A stretch of DNA of 64,000 bases from Proteinivorax hydrogeniformans (lineage in GTDB: Bacteria; Bacillota; Proteinivoracia; Proteinivoracales; Proteinivoracaceae), in contig NZ_CP159485.1 of assembly GCF_040515995.1 (NCBI RefSeq), positions 1,736,001 to 1,800,000 on the forward strand, in the 5' to 3' direction. The notes below the pieces were generated by a model that had not been told where the DNA came from, did not search any database, and saw only the letters and a program-made list of their open reading frames with translations. The first letter of the stretch is position 1; every line of letters starts with the position of its first letter. Shown here one piece after another: positions 7,495 to 15,998 of this stretch. A program made the position numbers and the translations under genes.

Positions 7495-8751
7495 TTATTG
7501 AAAAGGGACTCGTTCTTTAGCTCTATCTGATTTATTTGCTTTTTCTTTCTCAAAAGTTAGTATTTTTGCCGTTACCCTCTTTAGCATATCTCGTCCGAAT
7601 TTTAGAAATGGTAACGGATCGCTAAAGCTCCATATTGGGTATGTCTTTTTCTTAAACGCTACTGATTTAAAAATATTCCAAATAGATTGTTGGCCGGCTT
7701 TTAAGTATTCCAGTATTGCAATAATATCTCTATACAAGTACCTAAAGTACATATTAGTGCTTGTAGTAATATGCTTATCTGGAAGTGGTTTATTAATCAT
7801 ATCAGAGTATATGGTAAAAGGGACATTAAACCCGACTTTTCTGAGCATAGCATCAAAGTTGGTGATTCGTACATTAACTTCGATTAAATAAAACTCTCCA
7901 GTTCGCTGATGTTTTTTAAACTCAATTTCCCCAAACCCACGATATCCAATATCCTGAAAAAATTTTGCGCCTAATTTATAAAGTTGAGGAAAGTATCTTT
8001 GCCTTGTATAAACAGAAGCACCAAAGTTTATGGGGTATTGTCGCTCTTTTTGGCATGTTGTATGGTGGGTTAACCGGCCTTGCTTGTCTATATATGCATC
8101 AAATGAATGCATGCAGTCATCTCCCCCAGGTATTAACTGCTGAACAAAAACATCTAATTTTTCTTTTTTAGCTTTTAATAACGACTTTTCTAAGTCTTCT
8201 TTGCTATTTACTATAAACATTTTTTTATTAAAAACTTTTACAAATCTATAAGAGAATTCAGGTTTTAGTAAGCAGGGAAAACCTATTTCATCTTCAACTT
8301 TCTCATAGATATTTTCCTGGGTAACTTCTATTTTTTTAGGCACCTTCATGTCATGTTTTAATGCCATAGTATGTAAAGAATCCTTGTTCATTAATTTAGT
8401 CATCAGCCCTTGATTAATTGGGGGAAGTAAAAAGTGGTTTTTTAATCGATCTAGATACTTATCAACTAGTTCTGCATAAGGATCGGCACAGGGTATCAAT
8501 ACCGGAATAACCTCCTCTTTTTTTGCAAAAGTTATAAGCTCATCGACAACACCAGCTTCATTTTCTGAAAAATGAGGAATTGTTAAGGTTTCATCACAAA
8601 ACTTAGATTTCGTTGCATATGCTTCTTTGGGGCTGTGATCTGAGCCGATTACATATACTCCATTGTCTCCCAGTCCTCGAATTACACTTAAACCTGTATA
8701 GCCGTTACACCCTAGTACAACTGCCTTACTTTTATATTTAATTCTCCTCAT
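7495..8751 (-). CDS. ATP-grasp carboxylate-amine ligase, D-aspartate-ligase-like (copy 2)
   Basis: 418-aa paralogue of the ATP-grasp protein at 5256-6452 with the same architecture: Rossmann-type N-terminus (VVLGCNGYTGLSVIRGLG), ATP-grasp core (GFPCLLKPEFS, EIEFKKHQRTG, LIEVNVRITNFDAM) and a basic C-terminal tail absent from copy 1. The ATG at 8751 is 8 nt from GGGG and is preferred over a GTG two codons upstream that abuts the ribosome site. Probably monocistronic; convergent with rubrerythrin. Substrates may be amino acids or peptides (cell-wall, storage or compatible-solute chemistry), but nothing in the sequence decides this. Confidence 0.8.
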   Translation of the reverse strand: MRRIKYKSKAVVLGCNGYTGLSVIRGLGDNGVYVIGSDHSPKEAYATKSKFCDETLTIPHFSENEAGVVDELITFAKKEEVIPVLIPCADPYAELVDKYLDRLKNHFLLPPINQGLMTKLMNKDSLHTMALKHDMKVPKKIEVTQENIYEKVEDEIGFPCLLKPEFSYRFVKVFNKKMFIVNSKEDLEKSLLKAKKEKLDVFVQQLIPGGDDCMHSFDAYIDKQGRLTHHTTCQKERQYPINFGASVYTRQRYFPQLYKLGAKFFQDIGYRGFGEIEFKKHQRTGEFYLIEVNVRITNFDAMLRKVGFNVPFTIYSDMINKPLPDKHITTSTNMYFRYLYRDIIAILEYLKAGQQSIWNIFKSVAFKKKTYPIWSFSDPLPFLKFGRDMLKRVTAKILTFEKEKANKSDRAKERVPFQ

Positions 8752-8860
8752 TGTCACAACCCCTTTAAATCTTCTATTCCTATGTTTAGGATTATAACAT
8801 AATGAATGTTAAAAGCAAGAATAATTAAAATAGTTAAAGAAATTGAAATACGTATAAAAA

Positions 8861-8890
8861 AAACACCCCGAAATCTTTATCGGGGTGTTT
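8861..8890 (-). terminator. Terminator after ald
   Basis: 11-bp perfect stem AAACACCCCGA / TCGGGGTGTTT 10 nt past the ald stop, followed on the minus strand by a run of T. Confidence 0.88.
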
Positions 8891-8899
8891 GGTTATTTA

Positions 8900-10018
8900 T
8901 TAGTTTAATGCTTCTTCTAACGGAGTATATGGTAAGTCTAAGCCTTCAGCAACAGGTTTATATACAAGTTTTCCGTTAACAACATTAACACCAGGCTCTA
9001 GCCTTTTATCTTCTTGTATAGCTTTTCTCCAGCCCTTAGTTGCAATTGCAACAGCATAAGGCATAGTAACGTTAGTTAGTGCAATTGTTGAAGTTCTAGG
9101 AACTGCACCAGGCATGTTAGCTACTGAGTAGTGAACAACACCATCAACAACGTAAGTTGGGTTCGCATGAGTAGTAACTCTGTCAATTGTTTCGATAGAA
9201 CCACCTTGGTCTATAGCAACGTCAACAATTACTGACCCTTCCTTCATTTCGCTAACAGTTTCTTTACTTACTAGTTTTGGAGCTTTTGCTCCAGGGATAA
9301 GCACTCCTCCAATTAGAAGGTCAGCTTTTTTAGCACATTCTTCAATGTTTAATGGGTTAGACATTAAAGTATTGATATTACCATGGAAAATATCATCAAG
9401 GTAACGTAACCTGTCTGCATTTATATCTAAAATAGTTACGTTTGAACCCATACCATGAGCAATCTTAGCAGCGTTTGTACCAACAACTCCACCACCAATA
9501 ACTACTACTTCTGCAGGTCTAACTCCAGGAACGCCACCCATTAGCACTCCTGCGCCACCATTTGGCTTCTCTAAAAATCTAGAGCCCATTTGGGTTGCCA
9601 TTCTACCAGCAACTTCACTCATAGGAGTTAGTAGGGGTAATGATCCATCTGCCTCTTCTACAGTTTCATATGCTATAGCCACAACATTTTTCTCCATCAA
9701 AGCTTCAGTTAAAGGCTTTTCTGCAGCTAAGTGCAGATAGGTAAATAGAATTTGGTTTTCTTGGAAAAGCTCATACTCAGACTCTAAAGGTTCTTTAACC
9801 TTCATAATCATTTCTGCGCTTGTCCAAACATCTTTAGCTGTTGGAAGAATCTTCGCTCCAGCTTTTTCGAAATCCTCGTTTGTAAATCCACTTCCCATGC
9901 CGGCATTGTTTTCAATAATAACTTCATGCCCAGCCTTGACCATACTCACTACTCCAGCAGGAGTAATTGCGACTCTACTTTCATTTGGTTTAATCTCCTT
10001 AGGTACACCTACAAGCAT
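8900..10018 (-). CDS. ald: Alanine dehydrogenase
   Basis: NAD-dependent oxidative deamination of L-alanine to pyruvate and ammonium (372 aa, normal length). The N-terminal substrate domain shows [16 protein letters not shown], catalytic K75 (VKEPLE) and H96 (TYLHLAAE). The nucleotide-binding glycine motif [13 protein letters not shown] lies near residue 172. ATG start 7 nt after GGGGG. Upstream, a near-consensus sigma-54 -24/-12 promoter (10115-10131) and several dyads imply regulation by an enhancer-binding protein, fitting its role in amino-acid fermentation together with the operon at 13.4-22 kb. Ends at its own terminator; monocistronic. Confidence 0.96.
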   Translation of the reverse strand: MLVGVPKEIKPNESRVAITPAGVVSMVKAGHEVIIENNAGMGSGFTNEDFEKAGAKILPTAKDVWTSAEMIMKVKEPLESEYELFQENQILFTYLHLAAEKPLTEALMEKNVVAIAYETVEEADGSLPLLTPMSEVAGRMATQMGSRFLEKPNGGAGVLMGGVPGVRPAEVVVIGGGVVGTNAAKIAHGMGSNVTILDINADRLRYLDDIFHGNINTLMSNPLNIEECAKKADLLIGGVLIPGAKAPKLVSKETVSEMKEGSVIVDVAIDQGGSIETIDRVTTHANPTYVVDGVVHYSVANMPGAVPRTSTIALTNVTMPYAVAIATKGWRKAIQEDKRLEPGVNVVNGKLVYKPVAEGLDLPYTPLEEALN

Positions 10019-10049
10019 TGGAATGCCCCCTTTTATGTATTATTTTACT

Positions 10050-10108
10050 TCACTTTTAAAAAGTGATAGCTACATATTTGCATTCTAAAAAGAATGCCTT
10101 TCACAAAT
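10050..10108. repeat. Stacked inverted repeats in the ald leader
   Basis: Two perfect dyads lie between the ald promoter and its start codon: TCACTTT / AAAGTGA (10050-10066) and GCATTCT / AGAATGC (10080-10097). A third, CACAAAT / ATTTGTG, begins at 10102 and overlaps the sigma-54 promoter. They could be operators or hairpins in the 5' untranslated region; no assignment to a regulator is possible from sequence. Confidence 0.5.
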
Positions 10109-10114
10109 ATAATA

Positions 10115-10131
10115 AGCAATTTGTGTGCCAA
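10115..10131 (-). promoter_or_regulatory. Sigma-54 (-24/-12) promoter of ald
   Basis: Minus-strand TTGGCACACAAATTGCT matches the sigma-54 consensus TGGCAC-N5-TTGCW exactly, with the diagnostic 10 nt between the GG and GC doublets. It lies about 97 nt upstream of the ald ATG with no other gene between. Confidence 0.8.
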
Positions 10132-10177
10132 ATATCTCTTTAGCGTATCCTAGGGTTCCCATCATTAGTAGTGAAAT

Positions 10178-10212
10178 AAAGTGCATGTTATGTACAATTC
10201 TGCATGCACTTT
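10178..10212 (-). terminator. Hairpin/terminator after spoIIM
   Basis: 10-bp perfect stem AAAGTGCATG / CATGCACTTT with a 15-nt loop, 8 nt past the spoIIM stop; TTTATTT follows on the minus strand. It also lies about 50-80 nt upstream of the ald sigma-54 promoter, so a second role as an activator site is possible. Confidence 0.6.
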
Positions 10213-10219
10213 CCTGCAT

Positions 10220-10849
10220 TTAGATCATCATGGGAACTATTAGCCGTAATATCGCCGGAGTTATGTAAGCTTCAACTAAGGCTGCGATAAGCATGATTAA
10301 CAAAGTTACGGCACATAAAACGCTATAGTTTCTAAAGTGAGGTAACACCTGAATATTTTTATTCTTTACTACTTTCATTATTAATACCCATGAAAATGAT
10401 AGACTAGCTACGGAAGCTATCAAAATCCCAGGTAGAACAAGCAGGTTTTGTGGAAGAATTGCCAAAATAGAAAACACCAATCCCCTTAATGACGCTTGTT
10501 CAAAAAGAAATGCTACAGAGAAACCTAGTACCATCCCTCTGCTAAAAACCATAAATACTACAATTGGTATTCCAATTATAGTAAGTCCTAACAGCCAACA
10601 AATAATTACAAATCTAGCGTTAGAGTTAAAAGATTGCCATAGTAGTTCTTGCCTCTCCAAATCTGGTCTTTCTTCTAGTACTTCAAAGTAAAACTGTAGT
10701 TCGTCAACTAAAGGTTCAGAATGTTGACTAGGTAAGCGATTTACCATTACTGCTCCAAATGCGATGCCTAAAACTAATATTAGCGTTAAAAAATAATATA
10801 TAAACGCATTTTCTTTAATGTATCTCCCTATCAGGTACTTTAATGGCAT
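10220..10849 (-). CDS. spoIIM: Stage II sporulation protein M
   Basis: Polytopic membrane protein (209 aa), part of the DMP (SpoIID-SpoIIM-SpoIIP) complex driving septal thinning and engulfment in the mother cell. Four or five hydrophobic segments are visible (about 15-37, 78-105, 108-135, 140-160, 175-200), with the family pattern of a large extracytoplasmic loop after the first segment. ATG start 5 nt behind GAGGAGGGG. In Bacillus spoIIM neighbours fur, yqzK and xerD; here fur is absent and ald/rbr/ATP-grasp genes intervene. Sigma E control is expected from the family, but no clear promoter was seen. Confidence 0.93.
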   Translation of the reverse strand: MPLKYLIGRYIKENAFIYYFLTLILVLGIAFGAVMVNRLPSQHSEPLVDELQFYFEVLEERPDLERQELLWQSFNSNARFVIICWLLGLTIIGIPIVVFMVFSRGMVLGFSVAFLFEQASLRGLVFSILAILPQNLLVLPGILIASVASLSFSWVLIMKVVKNKNIQVLPHFRNYSVLCAVTLLIMLIAALVEAYITPAILRLIVPMMI

Positions 10850-10991
10850 AGCTACCCCTCCTCATTTATACCTAAATTCTATGCTGAACCTTTTTATAAT
10901 ATAACCTTTTCATTTTTTTATTTTTTAGAGTATATTCTATGACCTTTTGTAATAGATATTAGATAAAGAATAAAATGTAGGAGGTAGAAGC

Positions 10992-11120
10992 ATGCAATAC
11001 TATTCGGACAATAAGGGTATCTATTTTAGAGGCAGTTGTAGAGAGTTTCGTTTATTTTTACAGACTTTAGATAGCAAGGTAGGTACATTAAAATCATGGT
11101 TAAAGTCTAGAACCCATTAA
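10992..11120 (+). CDS. mciZ: MciZ-like FtsZ-inhibitor peptide (42 aa)
   Basis: Tiny plus-strand gene with an ideal ribosome site (AGGAGG, 7-nt spacing to ATG). The peptide MQYYSDNKGIYFRGSCREFR... continues to a Lys-Ser-Trp-Leu end. Compared from memory with Bacillus MciZ (40 aa), it shares the KG(V/I) start of the first strand, the next Gly, the E-x-R pair, the following Leu, and K-x-W-(I/L) near the C-terminus. MciZ is made in the mother cell under sigma E and caps FtsZ filaments. Upstream, GTATATT (10930-10936) resembles a sigma E -35, with a weaker -10 (ATAGATA) about 14 nt on. Its last 21 bp overlap the 3' end of the convergent DUF3866 gene. The neighbour is spoIIM, also a mother-cell gene. 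Homology is inferred by eye. Confidence 0.62.
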   Translation: MQYYSDNKGIYFRGSCREFRLFLQTLDSKVGTLKSWLKSRTH

Positions 11121-12161
11121 TTTAGTTACATATCCACCCAATGCTGTCAAGCTATCAAAAAAACTCTTGTTTTCGTTGTAACCCCTTCCCATAGTACTTA
11201 AGTTTATTTTGCATAGTTCGCTAATATTTTGTATATCAACACCATTTGCTACGGCTAAGTGGTGTTTTTGCTTTATACCGTATTCAGTCAACTGGTTAAG
11301 CAGTAAATTCATTCTTTCTCTTGTAAGTCGTGGTAATATTATTGTATATTTACCACCACAAAGTTTACCAAAGTTAGTTAAAAAGTGATGGCTAATACCG
11401 TTGTGCCTTTTCCTTTCATCTACAAACCCAATTCTAACTGCAGGGTATACTTTACATCCAAGTTTTTGAGCTAAGTCTGAGATATAGCTTTGCTCGATTC
11501 CTGTAAATCCCATCTCAGTTCCTGTTCCTACGATACCTGGACCCATACATACAATTATTACATCCGCCTCAAAGGCAGCCTTCGCTCCTTGGATTGCAGA
11601 AACGGGGTTAATCGCTTCAATATCTCCACCAAAGCTGTGTCCAGAAGTAACTACCCCCTCTATAATATTGCTCTCTTTTAGTAGTGTCGCTGCTTTGCTA
11701 TGACTGGCACTAAGTGACCCTCCATCAGTCATTACATAGGCTATCTTATACTGAGGTTTAAGTTTTTTAATTGCTAATGCTATAGGTGCTAACATGCTAT
11801 GAAGCTCAGCAGTTATCACCACTGTATCCTTTAGAGAAACTTTATCTAGTTCTTCTCCTAATTGTTCCTCAATAGGGTAAGTTCTCAGCTGCAATGGTGT
11901 GTATCTGAGCTTGATAATGTGTCCGGGGCTTAGGTCTTTTTTAGAGGCAAAGGGATATTTTGCTATGACAAAATGGTACCCCCCAGAACCTAAATTTAGA
12001 TCAACAGCAGTTGTATTTACCAAAACTTCATCATTTACACCTACCTTTCCTGTAAAGCAGGTGTAATTATAAGCTTTCTCATCTTTATTAAGTTCTAAAA
12101 CCTGAATATTTTCATTTTCTAAGATTACTCTTGTTACCTTTCTTACAGCTCTGTTAACCAT
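11100..12161 (-). CDS. DUF3866 family protein
   Basis: Conserved Firmicute/actinobacterial protein of unknown function (353 aa, normal length). Visible features are VMTDGGSLSASHSKA, VTSGHSFGGDIEAINP and VCMGPGIVGTGTEMGFTG, blocks typical of the family and suggestive of an alpha/beta fold with Gly-rich loops. The start codon follows the stop of the upstream peptidase gene by one base, so the two are co-transcribed and probably coupled. In many clostridia it lies near spoIIM and xerD, as here. I know of no biochemical role. Confidence 0.88.
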   Translation of the reverse strand: MVNRAVRKVTRVILENENIQVLELNKDEKAYNYTCFTGKVGVNDEVLVNTTAVDLNLGSGGYHFVIAKYPFASKKDLSPGHIIKLRYTPLQLRTYPIEEQLGEELDKVSLKDTVVITAELHSMLAPIALAIKKLKPQYKIAYVMTDGGSLSASHSKAATLLKESNIIEGVVTSGHSFGGDIEAINPVSAIQGAKAAFEADVIIVCMGPGIVGTGTEMGFTGIEQSYISDLAQKLGCKVYPAVRIGFVDERKRHNGISHHFLTNFGKLCGGKYTIILPRLTRERMNLLLNQLTEYGIKQKHHLAVANGVDIQNISELCKINLSTMGRGYNENKSFFDSLTALGGYVTKLMGSRL

Positions 12162-12162
12162 T

Positions 12163-13248
12163 TTATTGCTCCTTTTTTACTATCTCCGCTACTAACTTGG
12201 ACGATTTAACTAGGTTATCCACGCTCACATATTCATCATTGGTATGAACATTAGCCATGCCTACAGCTAAATTTAATGTAGGAATGCCTTTATTGTTAAA
12301 TACGTTAGCATCGCTACCTCCACCCCTTGACTTTAATTTTAGAGAAAGGCCTAATTTATCTAACTTTTCTTTAAGAAACTGTGTCACTTGTTGATCTTCG
12401 CCTAGATAAAAGTTATGGTAAATAACTTCTTTTGCAAATTCTACGGTGCCTCCATGTTGATCACAAACATCTTTAAAGGTTTGTTCAAATTGATTTATAA
12501 TCTGCTGTGCTTTCTCATAGTTATGACTTCTAACTTCACCTTTTAATTCAACTAAAGGGCACACTATATTTGTCATCTCCCCACCTTTAATAACACCTAT
12601 ATTTGATGAAGTATCTTCATCAATTCTCCCCAACTTAAGTTTAGATATTATTCTTCCGGCTATTTTTATAGCATCTACACCATCTTCGGGGTTTACCCCA
12701 CTATGAGCCTCTTTTCCAAGAACTTTGGCATGAAAATCAATTTCTGACGGTGCTTTGTTGATGGCTATCCCTACATCTCCACCACTGTCAAAAACGTAAC
12801 CCAGCTGTGCTTTAAGGTCATTGCTATTTACCTTTTTAGCCCCACACAGCCCTATTTCCTCCCCATAAGTGAATATAACCTCTAAAGGATGTAATTTTTT
12901 ACCTTCACTAATAGTTTTCTTTATACCTGACAAAATGGCTGTAATTCCCGCCTTATCATCAGCACCTAAGATAGTTTTACCGTCAGTTCTAATCTTTCCA
13001 TTTTTCTCTACGATTTTAACCCCTTTATTAGATTGAACGGTATCCATATGGGCACTTAGTAAAATTGTAGAACCACTACCACTTCTTTTGCCTATTATAT
13101 TTGTCGTTTTTTCGTGTTTGTCCAGCTTCACGTCAAAATCAAGCTTTTCTAGTTCTACCGACAAATAGTTTGCTAACTCACTTTCTTTAAAAGAAGGGCT
13201 ATCTATTTCAACTAACTTTCTGAATAAATCAACTACATTTTGCTCCAA
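12163..13248 (-). CDS. M20-family metallopeptidase (PepT-like)
   Basis: Cytosolic di-zinc aminopeptidase (361 aa) of the M20 tripeptidase-like group (Bacillus YqjE type). Metal and catalytic residues are recognisable: SAHMDTV (His ligand and catalytic Asp), GADDKAG (bridging Asp), TYGEEIGL (catalytic Glu and ligand) and a late NVHTNDEY (His ligand). A lid/dimerisation domain is inserted around residues 175-285 (KEAHSGVNPEDG). It forms a two-gene unit with the DUF3866 gene. Peptide hydrolysis would supply amino acids for the fermentation operon upstream, but this link is only contextual. Confidence 0.9.
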   Translation of the reverse strand: MEQNVVDLFRKLVEIDSPSFKESELANYLSVELEKLDFDVKLDKHEKTTNIIGKRSGSGSTILLSAHMDTVQSNKGVKIVEKNGKIRTDGKTILGADDKAGITAILSGIKKTISEGKKLHPLEVIFTYGEEIGLCGAKKVNSNDLKAQLGYVFDSGGDVGIAINKAPSEIDFHAKVLGKEAHSGVNPEDGVDAIKIAGRIISKLKLGRIDEDTSSNIGVIKGGEMTNIVCPLVELKGEVRSHNYEKAQQIINQFEQTFKDVCDQHGGTVEFAKEVIYHNFYLGEDQQVTQFLKEKLDKLGLSLKLKSRGGGSDANVFNNKGIPTLNLAVGMANVHTNDEYVSVDNLVKSSKLVAEIVKKEQ

Positions 13249-13322
13249 TAATTACACCTCCTAATAACATATATATATTACCCTTTTGGCGAAGATAAAT
13301 TCTTTTAATGTATTTAAAAAGC

Positions 13323-13368
13323 AACATAAAAAAACATCTAGGATAATTTCCTAGATGTTTTTTATGTT
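13323..13368 (-). terminator. Terminator of the amino-acid fermentation operon
   Basis: Long stem: AACATAAAAAA...CATCTAGGA pairs with TCCTAGATG...TTTTTTATGTT around a 5-nt loop with one unpaired base, immediately after the last gene of the operon. Confidence 0.85.
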
Positions 13369-13374
13369 AGTTAA

Positions 13375-13908
13375 TTACTTTGCAAATTCAGACCCTTTGT
13401 CGATAGCTTGCTCGTTAAGTGGAATTAAGTTATGGCGATGCTCAGGAAGAACTTTTTTAAGGGCACCGATAACAGATTCTTTAGTAACAACGTTTGTTTG
13501 AGCGATAAGCGAGCCTAGAACAACCATATTAGCAACCTTACCACTGCCTAAGTCATTAGCTATATCGTTAGCTGGAACTTCTAAAACAGTGATGTCATCT
13601 CTTTCACATTTTCTTTCGATTAGTGAAGAGTTCACAATTAGTACTCCACCTGGCTTAACTTGAGATTCAAACTTGTCTAAGGAAGGTAAGTTCATAGCAA
13701 TAACTACATCAGGTTCAGTTACCACTGGAGAACCAATAGGATTCTCAGATACAACTACAGTACAGTTTGCAGTTCCACCACGCATTTCTGGGCCATAAGA
13801 AGGCATCCAAGATACTTCTTTATCTTCGATCATGCCTGAGTAGGTAATAAGCTGTCCCATAGACATAACACCTTGACCACCAAAACCTGCCATAATAATT
13901 TCTAACAT
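13375..13908 (-). CDS. vorC: 2-oxoacid:ferredoxin oxidoreductase, gamma subunit
   Basis: Gamma-type subunit (177 aa) of a CoA-dependent 2-oxoacid:ferredoxin oxidoreductase. It begins [17 protein letters not shown], the signature of this family, with [16 protein letters not shown] following. With the alpha, beta and ferredoxin-like subunits upstream it forms a complete four-subunit enzyme that decarboxylates branched-chain (and perhaps aromatic) 2-oxoacids to acyl-CoA, CO2 and reduced ferredoxin. It starts one base after the beta-subunit stop and is the last gene before the operon terminator. The VOR symbol follows from operon context; a 2-oxoglutarate enzyme cannot be excluded by sequence alone. 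Confidence 0.9.
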   Translation of the reverse strand: MLEIIMAGFGGQGVMSMGQLITYSGMIEDKEVSWMPSYGPEMRGGTANCTVVVSENPIGSPVVTEPDVVIAMNLPSLDKFESQVKPGGVLIVNSSLIERKCERDDITVLEVPANDIANDLGSGKVANMVVLGSLIAQTNVVTKESVIGALKKVLPEHRHNLIPLNEQAIDKGSEFAK

Positions 13909-14664
13909 TTATTTACCCTCCTTCTCTGGAGATCTAAAGTTACCTAATGGATAGTATGGTAGCATGTTATCTTTTAACCAATCTAACGACTCAACAGGGT
14001 CAATACCCCAGTTAGTTGGACAAGTTGATAAAACCTCTACCAAAGTAAACCCTTTGCCCTCAAGCTGATATTCAAAAGCTTTTTTAATCGCTTTCTTTGC
14101 TTTTAAAATATGAGGAACATCATGAACAGATACCCTCTCGATATAAACAGCACCTGGAAGGGTTGATAGCATTTCAGAAACTTTAATTGGATGACCAGCG
14201 TGGTCTAAATCTCTACCATATGGAGATGTAGTAGTTACCTGCTTCTCTAAAGAGGTAGGAGCCATTTGGCCACCAGTCATACCATAAATTGCATTGTTAA
14301 CGAATACTGTAGTGATTTTTTCTCCCCTTGCTGCAGCATGTACTATTTCAGCAGCACCGATTGAAGCAAGGTCACCGTCACCTTGGTAGGTGAATACTGG
14401 TTTGTCAGGGTGAACTCTCTTTATACCTGTCGCTACAGCTGGAGCTCTACCATGAGCAGCTTGTTGCATGTCACAATTAAAGTAATTGTAAGCTAATACT
14501 GAACAACCTACAGGAGCAACTCCTATAGTTTCCTCTCTGATACCCAGCTCATCCATAACTTCAGCGGTAATTTTGTGAATTATACCATGAGTACAACCTG
14601 GGCAATAATGTAGTACTTTATCTGTTAAACTTTCTGGCTTTTGCCATACTTTAACCATAGACAT
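13909..14664 (-). CDS. vorA: 2-oxoacid:ferredoxin oxidoreductase, beta subunit (TPP-binding)
   Basis: Thiamine-diphosphate-binding subunit (251 aa). Visible features are the CPGCTHGIIH start, the TPP/Mg motif GDGDLASIG followed by VFVNNAIYGMTGGQ (the classical GDG...NN spacing), and APTS thereafter. The length is that of the short beta subunits in VOR/KOR. It overlaps the alpha-subunit stop in a TAATG junction, implying coupled translation and stoichiometric synthesis. Confidence 0.92.
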   Translation of the reverse strand: MSMVKVWQKPESLTDKVLHYCPGCTHGIIHKITAEVMDELGIREETIGVAPVGCSVLAYNYFNCDMQQAAHGRAPAVATGIKRVHPDKPVFTYQGDGDLASIGAAEIVHAAARGEKITTVFVNNAIYGMTGGQMAPTSLEKQVTTTSPYGRDLDHAGHPIKVSEMLSTLPGAVYIERVSVHDVPHILKAKKAIKKAFEYQLEGKGFTLVEVLSTCPTNWGIDPVESLDWLKDNMLPYYPLGNFRSPEKEGK

Positions 14665-15722
14665 TATTTTTCACCCCCCACTAGTTCTTTAACCTTTTCT
14701 TTTACTTCTTCAACAGATGGAATCATTCCACCAGTTCTACCATAAAACTCTACAGGTTTTCTTCCGTCAATAGCTAGTTTAACATCTTCTACCATTTGAC
14801 CTAAACTCATTTCAACTGTCAAGAATTTAGAAGCGGAATCAACAACTTCTTCAAATGCATCCGCAGGGAACGGCCATAATGTTATAGGTCTGATCATACC
14901 TACTTTTATACCTTCTTCTCTTAACTGATCAATAGCAGTTCTACAAATTCTTGAAGTGGTACCATAGGCAGCAATTACGATATCAGCATCTTCTGTTTTG
15001 TAGCTTTCAGATTTAGCTTCCTTATCTGTTATCTCTGCATATTTTTCTTGTAGGTCAAGGTTATGATTTTCAAGTCCCTCAGGATCCATGTGTAGAGAGT
15101 TAATTACGTTTTGCTCTCTGTCTTTCATACCAGTTGTCGCCCAAGTTTTTTCTTTACTATCTCTTTTGTTAAGAGGCTTAAATTCAACTGGCTCCATCAT
15201 TTGACCTAAGATTCCATCACCTAGGATCATTACAGGGTTTCTGTAATAGTCAGCAATCTCGAAAGCATCCATTGTTAAGTCCACTAGTTCCTGAACTGTA
15301 GAAGGAGCTAACACAACTACACGGTAATCGCCATGCCCACCGCCTTTTACTGCTTGGAAATAGTCAGATTGTGCTGGTTGAATTCCACCTAATCCTGGGC
15401 CACCTCTAACAATATTTACAATTACACAAGGCAATTGTGCACCAGCTATATAAGAAATACCTTCCGTTTTCAAGCTGATTCCAGGACTTGATGAAGAAGT
15501 CATAACTCGAGCGCCAGCACCTGCTGCACCGTAAACCATATTTATAGCAGAAACTTCACTCTCTGCTTGTAAAAATACTCCGTCTTCCTTTGGCAGACGA
15601 CGAGCTAAATAAGCCGGAATTTCATTTTGTGGTGTTATTGGATATCCGAAAAAATAACGACAGCCTGCTTGAATGGCAGCTTCACCTATGGCTTCGTTAC
15701 CTTTCATTAGTGTTTTTCCCAT
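14664..15722 (-). CDS. vorB: 2-oxoacid:ferredoxin oxidoreductase, alpha subunit (VorB type)
   Basis: 352-aa alpha subunit carrying the pyrimidine-binding half of the TPP site (GYPITPQNEIPAYLARRLP, QAESEVSAINMVYGAAGAG) and a C-terminal transketolase-C-like domain. Families annotated as 3-methyl-2-oxobutanoate:ferredoxin oxidoreductase subunit VorB look like this. Good ribosome site (AGGGAGG). It lies in the order ferredoxin - alpha - beta - gamma. The reaction links deamination by the Leu/Phe dehydrogenases to the Ptb/Buk kinase pair encoded in the same operon. Confidence 0.92.
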   Translation of the reverse strand: MGKTLMKGNEAIGEAAIQAGCRYFFGYPITPQNEIPAYLARRLPKEDGVFLQAESEVSAINMVYGAAGAGARVMTSSSSPGISLKTEGISYIAGAQLPCVIVNIVRGGPGLGGIQPAQSDYFQAVKGGGHGDYRVVVLAPSTVQELVDLTMDAFEIADYYRNPVMILGDGILGQMMEPVEFKPLNKRDSKEKTWATTGMKDREQNVINSLHMDPEGLENHNLDLQEKYAEITDKEAKSESYKTEDADIVIAAYGTTSRICRTAIDQLREEGIKVGMIRPITLWPFPADAFEEVVDSASKFLTVEMSLGQMVEDVKLAIDGRKPVEFYGRTGGMIPSVEEVKEKVKELVGGEK

Positions 15723-15743
15723 TTTAAAACCTCCCTATTTTAA

Positions 15744-15971
15744 TTATTGTTGCTCTTTCTCAACTTCAATTACAGAGTCTGGACAAATTCTTGCACACAT
15801 AGCGCAACCAATGCACTTGTCCATCTCCTTTACAGTTGCAGGGGTGTACCCCTTTTTGTTGATTCTTCCTTTGTCCATGATTACAATCTTAGTTGGACAC
15901 ACAGTATTACATAGCTCACAGCCTTTACATAGGTCTTCGTTAAAAACAACTCTGTTTTTACCTTTAGCCAC
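15744..15971 (-). CDS. vorD: 2-oxoacid oxidoreductase delta subunit, 2[4Fe-4S] ferredoxin
   Basis: 75-aa bacterial-type ferredoxin with two CxxCxxCxxxCP clusters (CKGCELCNTVCP and CIGCAMCARICP). It transfers electrons from the TPP centre to external ferredoxin. GTG start behind AGGAGG. First of the four VOR subunit genes, directly downstream of a P-loop protein gene. Confidence 0.93.
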   Translation of the reverse strand: MAKGKNRVVFNEDLCKGCELCNTVCPTKIVIMDKGRINKKGYTPATVKEMDKCIGCAMCARICPDSVIEVEKEQQ

Positions 15972-15998
15972 TTAACTTACCTCCTTTGTTATTGGTTA

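Noticed and set aside
15673..15975. 100-aa plus-strand ORF opposite the VOR ferredoxin/alpha junction
   Set aside because: Shadow of two well-supported minus-strand genes with ferredoxin and TPP motifs.
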